NCBI RefSeq assembly: GCF_013393945.1 | Contig: NZ_CP040297.1 | Span: 2,620,804-2,684,803 of the forward strand | DNA length: 64,000 nucleotides | Direction: 5' to 3' | From: Nostoc sp. TCL26-01 | Lineage (GTDB): Bacteria; Cyanobacteriota; Cyanobacteriia; Cyanobacteriales; Nostocaceae | Position numbers and translations under genes: made by a program | Notes under the pieces: generated by a model | The model's database searches: none | Seen by the model: only the letters and a program-made list of their open reading frames with translations | What the model was told of the DNA's origin: nothing | Shown: one piece after another, positions 16,983 through 27,600 of the stretch | Numbering within the stretch: position 1 is the first letter of the stretch | Layout: each line of letters starts with the position of its first letter

Positions 16983-18179
16983 TTAATGCTTTTGCGGCAA
17001 ATAACCCTCCACCAAGCAATCAGAATCCACTACACGCCAACGGACACGTTCTAGAATTAAAGCTTCAGCCATAGTAGTCAAGCCTAAATCACCTACGGGT
17101 GTAGGTGCTAGATGACCACCGATAATTTTTGGGGCAATAAAGGCTAAAATTTTTTGTACTGTACCTTGAGCGATCGCACTAGCAGCTAAAGTCCCACCAC
17201 ATTCCCATAACACGCTACAAAAACCTCGCTCGTATAAATGAGCCATTGCCGTCTGTGGTGTGAGTGATGCTAATTCTACTATCTCTACACCTTTTTCTCG
17301 CAGAAAATCTGGGTTAGCCCCCACTTCTGTCAATACCAAGGTGGGGGCTACTGCTGTGTCCCACACATGAGCATCTGTCGGTAAATCGAGACGACGACTC
17401 ATCACCACTCGTAAAGGATTGTGTATCCCGATTTGATGACTGGTCAAGTAAGGATTATCTAGACGTATTGTATTGCCACCGACAATTACGGCATCACAAG
17501 CCGCCCGCAGTTGATGAACTTCCCCACGCGCCGCTTGATTTGTAACCCAAGCACTGTGTCCAGAAGTACTGGCAATCTTACCATCTAAAGTCATAGCATA
17601 TTTCAAAATGCCAAAAGGTTGCTTGTGAAGAATCCGGTGAACAAAAGCTTCATTCAGCTTTGCACAAGCTTCCACCTCTACCCCCACCAATACCTCTACT
17701 CCAGCCGCACGTAACCGCTTAATACCACCACCAGCTACCAGTGGATTAGGATCAACCATACCCACCACCACCTGAGCCACACCAGCCGCAATCAACCCTT
17801 CCGAACAAGGGGGAGTACGTCCGTAGTGATTGCATGGTTCCAGATTGACATAAACTGTAGCACCACGAGCTAGTTCTCCGGCTGCTCTCAGGGCAAAAAC
17901 TTCGGCATGAGGCTCACCCGCACGGGGATGAAACCCTTCCCCAACAATTTTTCCATCTTTGACAACTACTGCCCCGACTAACGGATTTGGTGACGTGCGT
18001 CCCAAAGCTTGACGAGCTAATTCTAAACACCTTTGCATCATGGCTCGATCAAAGTCACTGCCTACGCGATGCGGCGCTGGCACAGCAGCATCCACTGCCG
18101 ACGGCGCTAGGAGTTCATGTTCTGGAGTGTTGTTGGGTGGATATGCACCTGCTTGAGCAACCACTGGAAAGTTTTCCAT
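16983..18179 (-). CDS. ribD: Bifunctional riboflavin deaminase/reductase RibD
   Basis: About 398 residues. It catalyses the second and third steps of riboflavin synthesis from GTP: deamination of the pyrimidine and NADPH reduction of the ribosyl side chain. The deaminase zinc site is HAE (GEPHAEVFAL) plus the two Cys of PCNHYGRTPPC. The C-terminal reductase begins near KYAMTLDGKIAS and contains AVIVGGNTIRLDNP. The open frame extends to TTG at 18191; the first ATG is at 18179. About 45 residues precede the conserved MQRCLELARQALGRTSPNP, so the true start could be further in. No FMN riboswitch pattern was seen upstream. Confidence 0.93.
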   Translation of the reverse strand: MENFPVVAQAGAYPPNNTPEHELLAPSAVDAAVPAPHRVGSDFDRAMMQRCLELARQALGRTSPNPLVGAVVVKDGKIVGEGFHPRAGEPHAEVFALRAAGELARGATVYVNLEPCNHYGRTPPCSEGLIAAGVAQVVVGMVDPNPLVAGGGIKRLRAAGVEVLVGVEVEACAKLNEAFVHRILHKQPFGILKYAMTLDGKIASTSGHSAWVTNQAARGEVHQLRAACDAVIVGGNTIRLDNPYLTSHQIGIHNPLRVVMSRRLDLPTDAHVWDTAVAPTLVLTEVGANPDFLREKGVEIVELASLTPQTAMAHLYERGFCSVLWECGGTLAASAIAQGTVQKILAFIAPKIIGGHLAPTPVGDLGLTTMAEALILERVRWRVVDSDCLVEGYLPQKH

Positions 18180-18289
18180 AATTTTGGGCAATACTGTAAA
18201 TATTCTGCACGCTAACTGCTCATATAGCGATACATAAACAGTAATTCAGTTTCTCACGAATGATTGAGGATGACTATATAGTGGGAGAT

Positions 18290-19384
18290 TCAACGCTTAG
18301 AGGCGGGTGTTTTTTCTGTAGCGATGATATGTAAATCAATGTTTTTCAGTAGGCGGACTAATTTTTGCGTCAGAGAACCTTTGAGAAGGATTTGCCAGCG
18401 AGAACGCTGACTTTCACCAATGACGATTTGTGTGATGCGATATTTTTCGGCAACTTCAGCGATCGCTTTGGCTATGTTAGTATCAGTAACATGAATAAAT
18501 GTCCCTTCAAATTCGTTGCACAATTTTTCACAGGTATCTATATGTAAGCTTTCTGCTTTGGTGAGAAAACGTTCGGGATTAGCTACAAACAATACATATA
18601 ATGGGGCATTCATGTAGCTAGCTATTCTTGCACCCCGCCGCAACAGTTGCACTGAATTGGGATAAGTAGAAACACAGACTAAAACTCGTTCGTGAATGTT
18701 ACAGAATTGTCCATTGGGAATAGTGGCAATTGCTTCTTCTTCTACGTTGTCAGCCACTTCTCGCAAAGCCAACTCTCGTAAAGCGATGAGGTTACGACGT
18801 TGGAAAAAGTTGTCGAGGGATTGTTGAATTTTCTGGGGAGCATAAATTTTGCCTTCTCGTAATCTTTCTTGGAGAGTTTCTGGTGTTACATCTACTACCA
18901 CAACCTCATCTGCTTCTTCTAGAATGCGGTCAGCCACACGCTCTCTCACTACTATACTAGTGATTCGCGCTACCACATCATTGAGACTCTCTAAGTGTTG
19001 GACATTCATTGTGGAATAGACATCAATCCCGGCGGCGAGAATGACTTCCACATCTTCGTAGCGCTTTTCTCTTGGGGAACCGGGGATGTTAGTATGAGCG
19101 AGTTCATCGACTAACACTAATTGGGGCGATCGCTTTAAGATCGTCTCTGTATCCATTTCCGTTAGTGTCAATTCACCCCGGATAATTTGTTTACGCGGTA
19201 TAATTTCTAGCCCCTCGGCTTTATCGGCTGTTTCTTTGCGTCCGTGGGTTTCTAACAGCCCGATAACAACGTCAATACCTTCTTGTTTAAGTGCGTGCGC
19301 TTCTTCTAGCATCCGGTAAGTTTTACCAACTCCCGGAGCCATACCGATGAATATCTTGTGTTTACCACGTTTTTTTAGATACAT
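18290..19384 (-). CDS. kdpD: Short KdpD: N-terminal sensor domain with USP, no kinase
   Basis: 364 residues, against about 900 for E. coli KdpD. The N-terminal KdpD domain has Walker A GMAPGVGKT (14-22) and the family hallmark DELAHTNIPGSPREKRYEDV near 93-112. It is followed from about residue 230 by a universal-stress-protein domain (ERVLVCVSTYPNS, ending in a GESQRSRW nucleotide-binding loop). The four-helix membrane domain and histidine kinase are absent. Short KdpD proteins of this type are known from Anabaena, where they lie in kdp operons. Here neither kdpA, kdpB nor kdpC is adjacent: ribD is downstream and a DUF928 gene upstream. A role in K+ sensing is therefore inferred from the family alone. 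Confidence 0.88.
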   Translation of the reverse strand: MYLKKRGKHKIFIGMAPGVGKTYRMLEEAHALKQEGIDVVIGLLETHGRKETADKAEGLEIIPRKQIIRGELTLTEMDTETILKRSPQLVLVDELAHTNIPGSPREKRYEDVEVILAAGIDVYSTMNVQHLESLNDVVARITSIVVRERVADRILEEADEVVVVDVTPETLQERLREGKIYAPQKIQQSLDNFFQRRNLIALRELALREVADNVEEEAIATIPNGQFCNIHERVLVCVSTYPNSVQLLRRGARIASYMNAPLYVLFVANPERFLTKAESLHIDTCEKLCNEFEGTFIHVTDTNIAKAIAEVAEKYRITQIVIGESQRSRWQILLKGSLTQKLVRLLKNIDLHIIATEKTPASKR

Positions 19385-19414
19385 TAAAAATCCGTGATTG
19401 GTAATGATTACAGA

Positions 19415-19455
19415 CTGAACAGGTTACAGGTTACAGGTTATAGGTTACAGGGAAT
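19415..19455. repeat. STRR array GGTTACA
   Basis: About five GGTTACA/GGTTATA heptamers between the kdpD start and the DUF928 stop codon. Confidence 0.8.
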
Positions 19456-19498
19456 TGCCTTATTTTGAGAACAGCGTCTGTAATGTTAAGGGCATCAT

Positions 19499-20344
19499 CT
19501 ATTCTATAAAAGAATTGGTAATTGTCATCAAGCCTAAAATTGGTTCTTGAGCAATTTTGGCTAAACCTACATCTTTAGCACTCAACAACTCCACCCAAAT
19601 ATTTCGCAGTTGTAAATTTTGTGGTTCTCGTAAACGTAGTTGTGCTAACTCGGTTAATGCTTCTATCCAAATACCATTTTCAGCATAAGTACTGATTTTT
19701 TCCAGAGGCGTTTTGGCTGCATTTAATTCCTGCTGGAGTTGAGATGATATGGAGACTCGTTGCACTAAACCAGTCAAGGAAGCTGGGGTTGGTGATTCAC
19801 TAGAGGATCTGGGGCTAGAACAATTGATATCTAAATACCAACGATATTCTTTACCTATGACTAAGGGCGACGCAGTAGAAGGTAAAGTCATGCTGATAAT
19901 TCCCGGTGTGGATGGTAATTTAAAGCGAGTCCGCAAAATTTCTGCATCCCCATCTTGCAAAGAAAATTCACCCTCATTCGCTTCTTTTTGAGTATAGGGG
20001 ATGTAAATCCAAAAAGTTGGATGTTCCTTGACTGTTAGCTTGAGATTAGGACTACCAACTAAAGTGGTTAATGGCAGAGTATTTTGAGTAGTTAAACAAT
20101 CCCCTCTACTACCTGTACCTTCATTGCTGGGGGGTGTTCCCCTGTCTGGCGGCGAGTTGCTAATGGCTGGGGTAAAGTGAATTTTTGTCTGAGAGGTTTT
20201 GTTTGCGAGACCAGCCACCAACCTCGAAGGGGTGATTAGTTGATGAGACTCTGCTAATGTAGGCGCACAGAGACTGACCCAGCAAAAGATCAGCCAAGGA
20301 AGCATAACTAGAGTGTTTAACTGCAACCTAAGTAATTTTTTCAT
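19499..20344 (-). CDS. DUF928 exported protein
   Basis: 281 residues from ATG 20344 (the open frame continues to GTG 20386). The ATG is preceded by AGGCTGAC and opens a typical signal peptide (MKKLLRLQLNTLVMLPWLIF ... APTLAES). The mature part carries the DUF928 signature: PPDRGTPPSNEGTGSRGDC, LVGSPNLKLTVKEHPTFWIY, TPGIISMTLPS and GKEYRWYLDINC. This cyanobacterial family often occurs near CHAT-domain/TPR genes, but none is here. Function is unknown; location is periplasmic or extracellular. Confidence 0.88.
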   Translation of the reverse strand: MKKLLRLQLNTLVMLPWLIFCWVSLCAPTLAESHQLITPSRLVAGLANKTSQTKIHFTPAISNSPPDRGTPPSNEGTGSRGDCLTTQNTLPLTTLVGSPNLKLTVKEHPTFWIYIPYTQKEANEGEFSLQDGDAEILRTRFKLPSTPGIISMTLPSTASPLVIGKEYRWYLDINCSSPRSSSESPTPASLTGLVQRVSISSQLQQELNAAKTPLEKISTYAENGIWIEALTELAQLRLREPQNLQLRNIWVELLSAKDVGLAKIAQEPILGLMTITNSFIE

Positions 20345-20440
20345 GTCAGCCTGTAATGAGCGCATCTCAGATTTACAAGAATACACTCAACTACAAATCT
20401 GCATCGAACTATTCCCGATTTTTGAATTGAGGACTGATAC

Positions 20441-20522
20441 CAATTCAAAATTCAAAATTCGTCTTGGAAAGTTAGGCGGGACGGAAACCGACACCGCCTA
20501 CTTTCCGCAAAATTCAAAATTA
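20441..20522. repeat. Hairpin flanked by AATTCAAAATTC repeats
   Basis: GGAAAGTTAGGCGG (20466-20479) pairs with CCGCCTACTTTCC (20494-20506), leaving one bulge. The flanks CAATTCAAAATTCAAAATTCGTCTT and GCAAAATTCAAAATT are the reverse complement of the repeat that abuts glgB at 9806-9837. The whole looks like one dispersed palindromic repeat. Confidence 0.75.
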
Positions 20523-20611
20523 AGAAAGTGAGAATTGGTATAGGTTGCCGGATTTGGATCTGCGTCATATTTTTCGTGAAATGGTATGACGCACTGCATA
20601 CAAAACCCTAA

Positions 20612-20765
20612 GAGGACATTTGAAAAGTCTGTTTCTTTGTCATGTTGAATGCAGCGTAGCGGAATGAAACATCTCGGTATATGCCACAAAACATAGATTC
20701 TTCCTGACGCTCCGCTCCAGTCAGAATGACATTTTTATACCTACTGAAACTTTTCAAACACCCTC
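20612..20765. mobile_element. MITE-like element, copy 1 (154 bp)
   Basis: The termini GAGGACATTTGAAAAG and CTTTTCAAACACCCTC form imperfect inverted repeats (13 of 16). The element is flanked by the direct repeat TAA (20609-20611 and 20766-20768). Sub-terminal arms beginning TGTCAT also pair, so the whole element can fold back on itself. It contains no transposase. The second copy at 53666-53819 is the same length with about seven differences. A three-base TNA target duplication is typical of one IS5 subgroup, which suggests mobilisation by such a transposase elsewhere. Confidence 0.85.
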
Positions 20766-20789
20766 TAACAAGAATTTTAAACAGTGAAC

Positions 20790-20865
20790 AGTGTTTACTA
20801 ACTGGTAACTGGTAACTGTTAACTGTTAACTGGTAACTGATAACTGTTAACTGATAACTGATTTG
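20790..20865. repeat. STRR array GGTAACT/GTTAACT/GATAACT
   Basis: About ten tandem heptamers of the form GRTAACT/GTTAACT, just downstream of the MITE-like element. Confidence 0.88.
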
Positions 20866-21607
20866 CTCACCCCTTTTGGGAAGCAAAATTTCTGACACTA
20901 CCGAATTTCTATAAGTTATGTAAAAGTTTTTAGCTTTCTAAGTACAAGAGATAATTTATGTAAAAGTTTTAGAGATCGTAGTTCTACGGCTAATTTTGTA
21001 TGGTCTAATCATTGTTGTGGTAATTCTACGTAGAAAATGCCCAAAAAGCCTAAACTAACTACAAAGAGATGAATATCTAGAACTTACTCAGTTTCACTAA
21101 GTTTTCTGGCTTTTTTGTCAATAGTCAAGGTTTTTGAACTGTTGACTCTTGACCATCCGCAACAAGGTTTTTTGGTTCGATGTGTAAGTCCTAATATCTT
21201 TAACCTTTGTTATTTAGTTCTATTATTAACACTATTTGCGAGCGTGAAGGCGTAATCTCTTCACAAATCGTAATTAAACTTCCTCAATGAATGCTAATTA
21301 GCAGTATAATTTTATGCTTTTTAAGTAGTGTAGTATTTGTTTTGATAGCTGACTGTAAGGCTATGACTGCGGATATTAGCTATTAAATATTAGTTTAATT
21401 TTATGCTTATGTGCTTGCTGATCTATTGAGTGAGTAGAGCATCGTTTTATGAGCCTCAACAAAGCAAATTAATATTTTGTTTTTCGGCCGTTACGAATCT
21501 CACAAAACATATATCAAGTTTTTGTTCCCAGTTCCCTGTGTTTGTTGAAAGATCATTCCCTATCTATGACAAAGGCTACTTGTAACTAAATATCAGGACA
21601 ACAAGAC

Positions 21608-24600
21608 ATGGTAGGCTTCGTTGACGATTCCAACACTTTCCCAGCGTTTGGTGTAGATCCGCTTGCTCCTGCTGACCCAGGGAGTATCAATCCATTTACA
21701 ATACAACTGAACAATAATCAGGTAGCTTTCACAGGGAGCGATCGCATTGATAAGCTTTACCTGAAGTTAAATGAAAATCAGCAATTAGCTTATAGCAGTG
21801 ATGGGGTGAGTTTTTTCACCGATTTAAATTCTTTAACAGCCCAAAATGACGTTTTAAATCCCTTTTCCGGTATTAATATTAAAATTGATCTCCAGGGTGG
21901 CAACGATAGTTTATACCTGGATAACTCATTAATCATTGCCTTAAAACAAAATGGCAATATCCTGACCTTTGATGGTGGCGCAGGGCAAGACACATTATAT
22001 GGCCCAGCCGTTAACACTACATGGAATATTACAGGACAAAATACAGGTAATTTTGATAGCGTTAATTTTAGTAATACTGAGAACCTAACCGGAGCCGCAA
22101 ATAATGAAGATACCTTTGTGTTCTCAGAAAATGGCAAGTTGAGTGGTATCGCTGATGGGTCAACCGGAGGATTTGATACTCTGGTGATCGAGGGTGGCAA
22201 CTATAGCCGTGCAGTTTATACCGCGACTTCGCCCGATGCCGGCTCCATCTTGCTAGATAGTAAACTCATCACCTATGCGGGGCTAGAGCCAATTGTTGAT
22301 AATACAGTTGTGAGCGATCGCGTATTTGATGCTACTGCTGGTAACGATCAAATCGTGATCGAAAAAGATGCTAGCGGCAAGAATAAAATATCGAGTAGTA
22401 ATAGCACCTTTGAAAGTATTGTTTTTCTCAATCCCAGTAATTCTTTAACCATTAATGCTGGTGATGGACAAGACACGATTACTGTTAAGTCTCTTGATCC
22501 TAACTTTACGGGTAGTTTGACGATTAATGGTCAAGGTAATGGCATCAGTGCTGGTGACGATGGCTTTCTGGACACTGGCTTATTTATCGCTGACACAGTT
22601 ACATTTGCTGAAGGTTTTAGTGTCAACCTACTCGGTAAAGCCTTAACCGTAGATGCCGAGAAGATTACAGTGGAAAAGAACGTAGTTATTTCCACCACAA
22701 ATCCCACAGGTAATGCTGGCGCTGTTAAGTTCACGGGCGAAAACATTGAACTGAAAACTGGGGTGCAAATCCTGGCAGATGCAGCCACTGGTTTTGCCGC
22801 AGGCGACATTACTATTACTGCCGATGAAACGCAAAAACGTCTGGGTTCTGAGCCTTATGGCGTTAACATCAAAAATATCTCCGTCATCATCGGCGATGGG
22901 ACAATCATCAAGGGTGGGAAAATTGCGATTACTTCCACGGCTGCTGATATCAGCCTGATCGATTTAGCACCCGCTTACTTAAAAGATGTAGTCATTAAAC
23001 CCTTTGCTCAACTACTGCCGCAAATAGTTAACTTCGTCTTACCTGCTTCCTTCCAGTATCGCACGGCCAGTGCCACTGTCACCATCGCCGGCGCTAAGAT
23101 TACAGGCAGCACAGATGTCACTATCACCGCCACAACTAAAGTAGACAGCAGTGTCCAAGCAATCAGCAGCGTTAACCCCATCAATCCGCTTTCTCGTTTT
23201 GCCGTCGCCTATGGACAAGCAGAGACTACCGCAAAAGTGGATATTCAAGGGGTAGTCAATGCCACTACTGGGGTGACTAATAAAACAGAAATTATTGGTA
23301 AAGGCGGAGTGACTATTACCTCCGATGCCACAACTAAAGACGAGGTATCAGCTAGAGTATTTGGTAATGAAGGCATATTAGGGATTGTGCCTGTTGATGG
23401 TAAAGATTTCGGATTCGCCATCGCCGTTGCTAACTCCAATACGACTTCCAAAGCCACAATTGGTCAAGATGTCACTATTACCTCTGATGCAGGCAACATC
23501 AAGGTGAAAGCGAAAGGAAAAATTAGTAACGTTGCCAAAGCCACTACTAATATATTTGTCAATGGTAATGCTGGTATTGGCATTGGCTTGAACTTTGACC
23601 GCAGTGATATAGTTGCCCAAGTCAACGGTACACTGACTGCCGCCGGCAAGAAAGAGGTCAATCAGGAAATTGATCTAACTAAAGTTAATAATACTGACGA
23701 TACGATCGCTATTCTTGATCATGGTCTAAAAACAGATCAGCAGATTCAATATTTTACTAATGGTGGCATTGCCATTGGTGGTTTGACTGACCAAGAAAAA
23801 TACTATGTCTTAGTTAAAGATAAAGATACGATTCAGCTGGCCAAAGCTTTAGGTTTAGAACTAGATAATTCCGGCGTAGGTGCTACTTCGCAGCAGGGTT
23901 TTAGCAAGCGCGATAGTAAGGAATTTAACATCAAAACAGATGTTGACTTCGATACCAATCAGATTAAGATAGTCAACCACGGCTTTGTCACAGGACAGAA
24001 AGTTAATTACAGTAGCCTGCTGGCCGATCCTCTGGATATCAAAGAAGGCGATACACCCAACACCTTAACCAACAATAACGTCAACTACTACATCATCAAG
24101 GATAGTAGCGATCGCTTCCGTTTAGCCGCATCTACAGCCGATGCTACAGCCGCCACACCGATAGCGATTGATTTGGTTAAGCCTGATGGCACTAGCACCA
24201 ACACCAACTCCTTAAGTTCCATCCTCTTTACCCAAGCACCAAAACTATTTAATCCCACCGGCGATGCCGTTAAGGATAATATCATCACCCTAAATAATCA
24301 TGGTTTCCAGACAGGTGATGCAGTAGTTTACAACGTGGATGGGACAATTGCTACCACCACAAACTTATCAGTCAACAATACCTTTGATCCGGCTACGGCA
24401 GTCAATGCCACTAACAACACCATCACCATTGAGTCTCATGGCTTGAAGACAGGTGATAAAGTCATCTATCTCACCGACTATCTAGGACAGCCAGGAACAG
24501 GAATCAATACATTAACCAATGGGGTAGCAGGCAGCTTAACCAATGGTGTGAGCTACTACATCATCAAGGTAGACGACAATACAGTTAAGCTAGCAACCTC

Positions 24601-27600
24601 CCCAGTCAATGCTAGTGTCGGTACAGCCATTGATTTAACTGGCGGTGGTACAGGTGCATTCCATAACCTGAGAATTAATCGCCAAGTAACGGCAGGTGAT
24701 ACAGCAATTGGGGGCTTACAAGATGGCGATACTTATTATATTTCGGTGATTGATGCTAATCATTTCCGTTTAGCAGATAGTGAAGTGCAAGCCAGGGATG
24801 CAACACCGATTGATATTAACTCGACAGGGGCAACTGCTGGTACGACTAAGCAAGCCTTGGCTAAACCGGAAAACCTGGGTCAAGGTATTGAAATTTTAGC
24901 CGACTTAGTGGCTAATGATCGAGTTGGTGTCACAGCCAAAACAGGCAGTAATCCGAAGATTAAAGACATTATTGCCAATGGTGATGTAGCCGCCGGTGCT
25001 TTCAAACTGTTTGATTTTGCTGACTTCAAAAATAATCTCAAAGCCATACCAGGTAGTGATAGCGCCAACAATTTCTCCATTGGTGCGGGATTAGGCTTGA
25101 ACTGGGTACAACGTGGGGCGGATGTTGATGGTCAAGCTAGTGGGACAACGGCTAAAGTCGGTAGTACTGCCCGGTTATTCTCTAATAAAGATGTGACAAT
25201 CACATCTCAGGTGAAGCAAGAAACGCAGATGATTGTGGATACTTCCACAGGTAAAGATGAAGCTGGGGTTTCGGTTTCTGTGTCGGTGGGGGTATCTATT
25301 TACAAGAATCTTGTCAATGCCGTAGTTGATAGTAATGCGGAAATTGATGCCAGAGGGGCAGTCAAAGTCGTTTCTACGCTGACTTATCCGTTCTTGTTCA
25401 TTCCGGCTGAGAAATTTAACTTCTCTTCAGATGATCCCAAAGTCCGAGATCAAGCTGGGGCGAATGTTGTCACCCTAGCCAGAGATGTCTTCTTAGACGG
25501 TAAACTAGGTATTCCCGATCGCATTATGAATACCTTTGTCACCAGCCGCAACAAGGGTAAAGTTGATGCGACTAAAGGTGGCATTCAACCGACAATCGGC
25601 ATTGCCGGCTCCTTTGGCATCAATACTTACAACAACGTTTCCCACGCCACCATCAAATCTGGTGCGAAAATCAATCAAAATCCTCTCTATCAAACCAGTA
25701 CTCAGAGTGTATTCGTCAATGCCAGCACTAGCATGACTTTGCTGAATGCCACAGGGATTATTAGCTTTGATTTAAATATAGACGGGATTGTCAAGGCAGT
25801 TAAAAAAGCTGATCCTAGCGAAGCCTTCACATTTAGTGGGAATAAAGCCCAGAAAGGCTTTGGTGGTTCGGCTATCATTTCTGTGATGGATAACTCCACG
25901 GTTGCCAAAATTGAAGATGCAGCTAAAATCCACACAGGAGCCTTGGGTGATGGTTTAGATGTCCGTGCCAAGACAGATATTTTCACCCTGATGCTAGCCC
26001 AAGCCGGGGGTGATGCGGAAAAATTGGGAGTTAGTGGCAGTTTCTCGGTATTGAATCAAAAAGACCGGACGATCGCCCAAATTGAAAGTGGTGCGGAAGT
26101 TATCGGTGGGAAAGTCAATGTCTCTGCTGATGATAACACCATTCAAATCACCCTCGTTGGTGCAGTGCAATTTGCCTCAGGGACAGGTGTGGGGATTTCT
26201 ACTGGCGTATTTAACGTCAGTCGAGATACTCAAGCCATTATTGGTAAAGAAATTACTGATACAGATAGTACAGCCGGGACTAAATCTGCTAAAGTCACCG
26301 CCGCCGGAGATGTCACAGTCAAGGCCTTGAATCAAGGTGGTGTGGGTACATTAACTGTAGCTGGGGCGATCGTCAATGATTCTTTAGCTGATCAGGTTCT
26401 GGGTAAGAAAGCAGAAGCAGAAGCAGCGCTCAAGGATGCCAGAGATTTGTTCTGGGACGAAAATGATGCCGGTAAGGACACTAAAAATGCTCAAGCTGAT
26501 CTGAAGAAGAAAAAAGACGCAGCAGATAAGTACAAATCATTAGGGCAAGCGGCGACAGACAGTAAGCAAGGTGCGGGACTAGGGATAGCTGGGAATATCG
26601 CTATCAATATCGTCAACACGAAAACTCAGGCTTATATTAATGACAATGCCATAGTCACGCTGACCAATAATGGCGATTTGATTGTGGATAGTACAGATCA
26701 AACCGTCATTGCTGGTGCAAGTGGAGCCTTATCTATTGTCAATAAACCAGAAGGTACTGCTGTCGGTATATCTGGGGCTTTTTCACTGAATCTGGTGACT
26801 AATAACACTAAAGCTTTTGTCACTGGTGGAGCAAAAGTTACTGCCGATCAAGTGACAATTAGTGCCGTGCAGAAAGGCTTTATTGTCACCCTGACAGGGG
26901 CTGGTTCGAGTGCCACAAGTGGTACTGGTGGTGGCGTTGGTGTCGCTGGTAACATCTCTGTCAATATTATCCAGAGTAAGACAGAGGCTTATACCAGTGG
27001 TAATTCGGAATTCATTTTGGTGAACGGTGCAACCATTACTGCCAAAGACCAAGGACAAATTTGGTCGATCGCTGGGGCAGTTGGCTTTGGTGGTAAAGGC
27101 GGCGTGGGTTTAGCGGTGGCTGTGAATATCCTGGGTACAAATGATAACCCGGCAACAGCTAAAGCATACATCGAAAACTCCAAATTCACCACTAAAAAAG
27201 GAGCGATCGCTCTATCTGCCACCAATGATGCTTTCTTCACAGACTCGCCCCGAATTATTGCCATTACTGGCTCTGGTGGGATAGCTGGTGGTAGTGAAGG
27301 TATCGGTTTAGCCGGCATGGTGTCCGTCAACTTGATTGATGGCGAAACTAATACCTATGTGAAAAACTCGACAATTACTGATGATAATGCTGACCCCAAC
27401 CCTGCTAGCGTGAGTTTGTTTGCTCAGGATAGTTCTTGGATTGTTTCCCTTGGTGGGGCTTTGGGTGTCGGTAGTAATGCCGGGGTAGGTGCAGCCGTTG
27501 GTTACAACCAAACTGCAAGTAACGTCCGCAGTTATGTGGAAGGCAGCACCCTGAATTTAGCCGGGACTTTGACAGTCAATGCCAACTCTAAAGCCCAAAT

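Larger units (their letters stand above)
20387..21607. other. 1.2-kb repeat-rich spacer upstream of the giant gene
   Basis: It contains a hairpin flanked by GAATTTT-type repeats (20441-20522), a 154-bp MITE-like element (20612-20765), a GTTAACT/GGTAACT array (about 20790-20865), and then 700 bp of AT-rich DNA without tandem repeats or a credible ORF. The latter presumably carries the promoter and leader of the 22.7-kb gene. I could not fix a promoter. Confidence 0.7.

Noticed and set aside
18180..18289. FMN riboswitch upstream of ribD
   Set aside because: The gap is short and shows none of the conserved RFN element pattern on the minus strand.
20608..20898. Short minus-strand ORF covering the MITE-like element, with a similar ORF at 53515-53823
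   Set aside because: Both ORFs share peptides only because the two element copies are near identical; no domain and no start signal. The element is non-coding.
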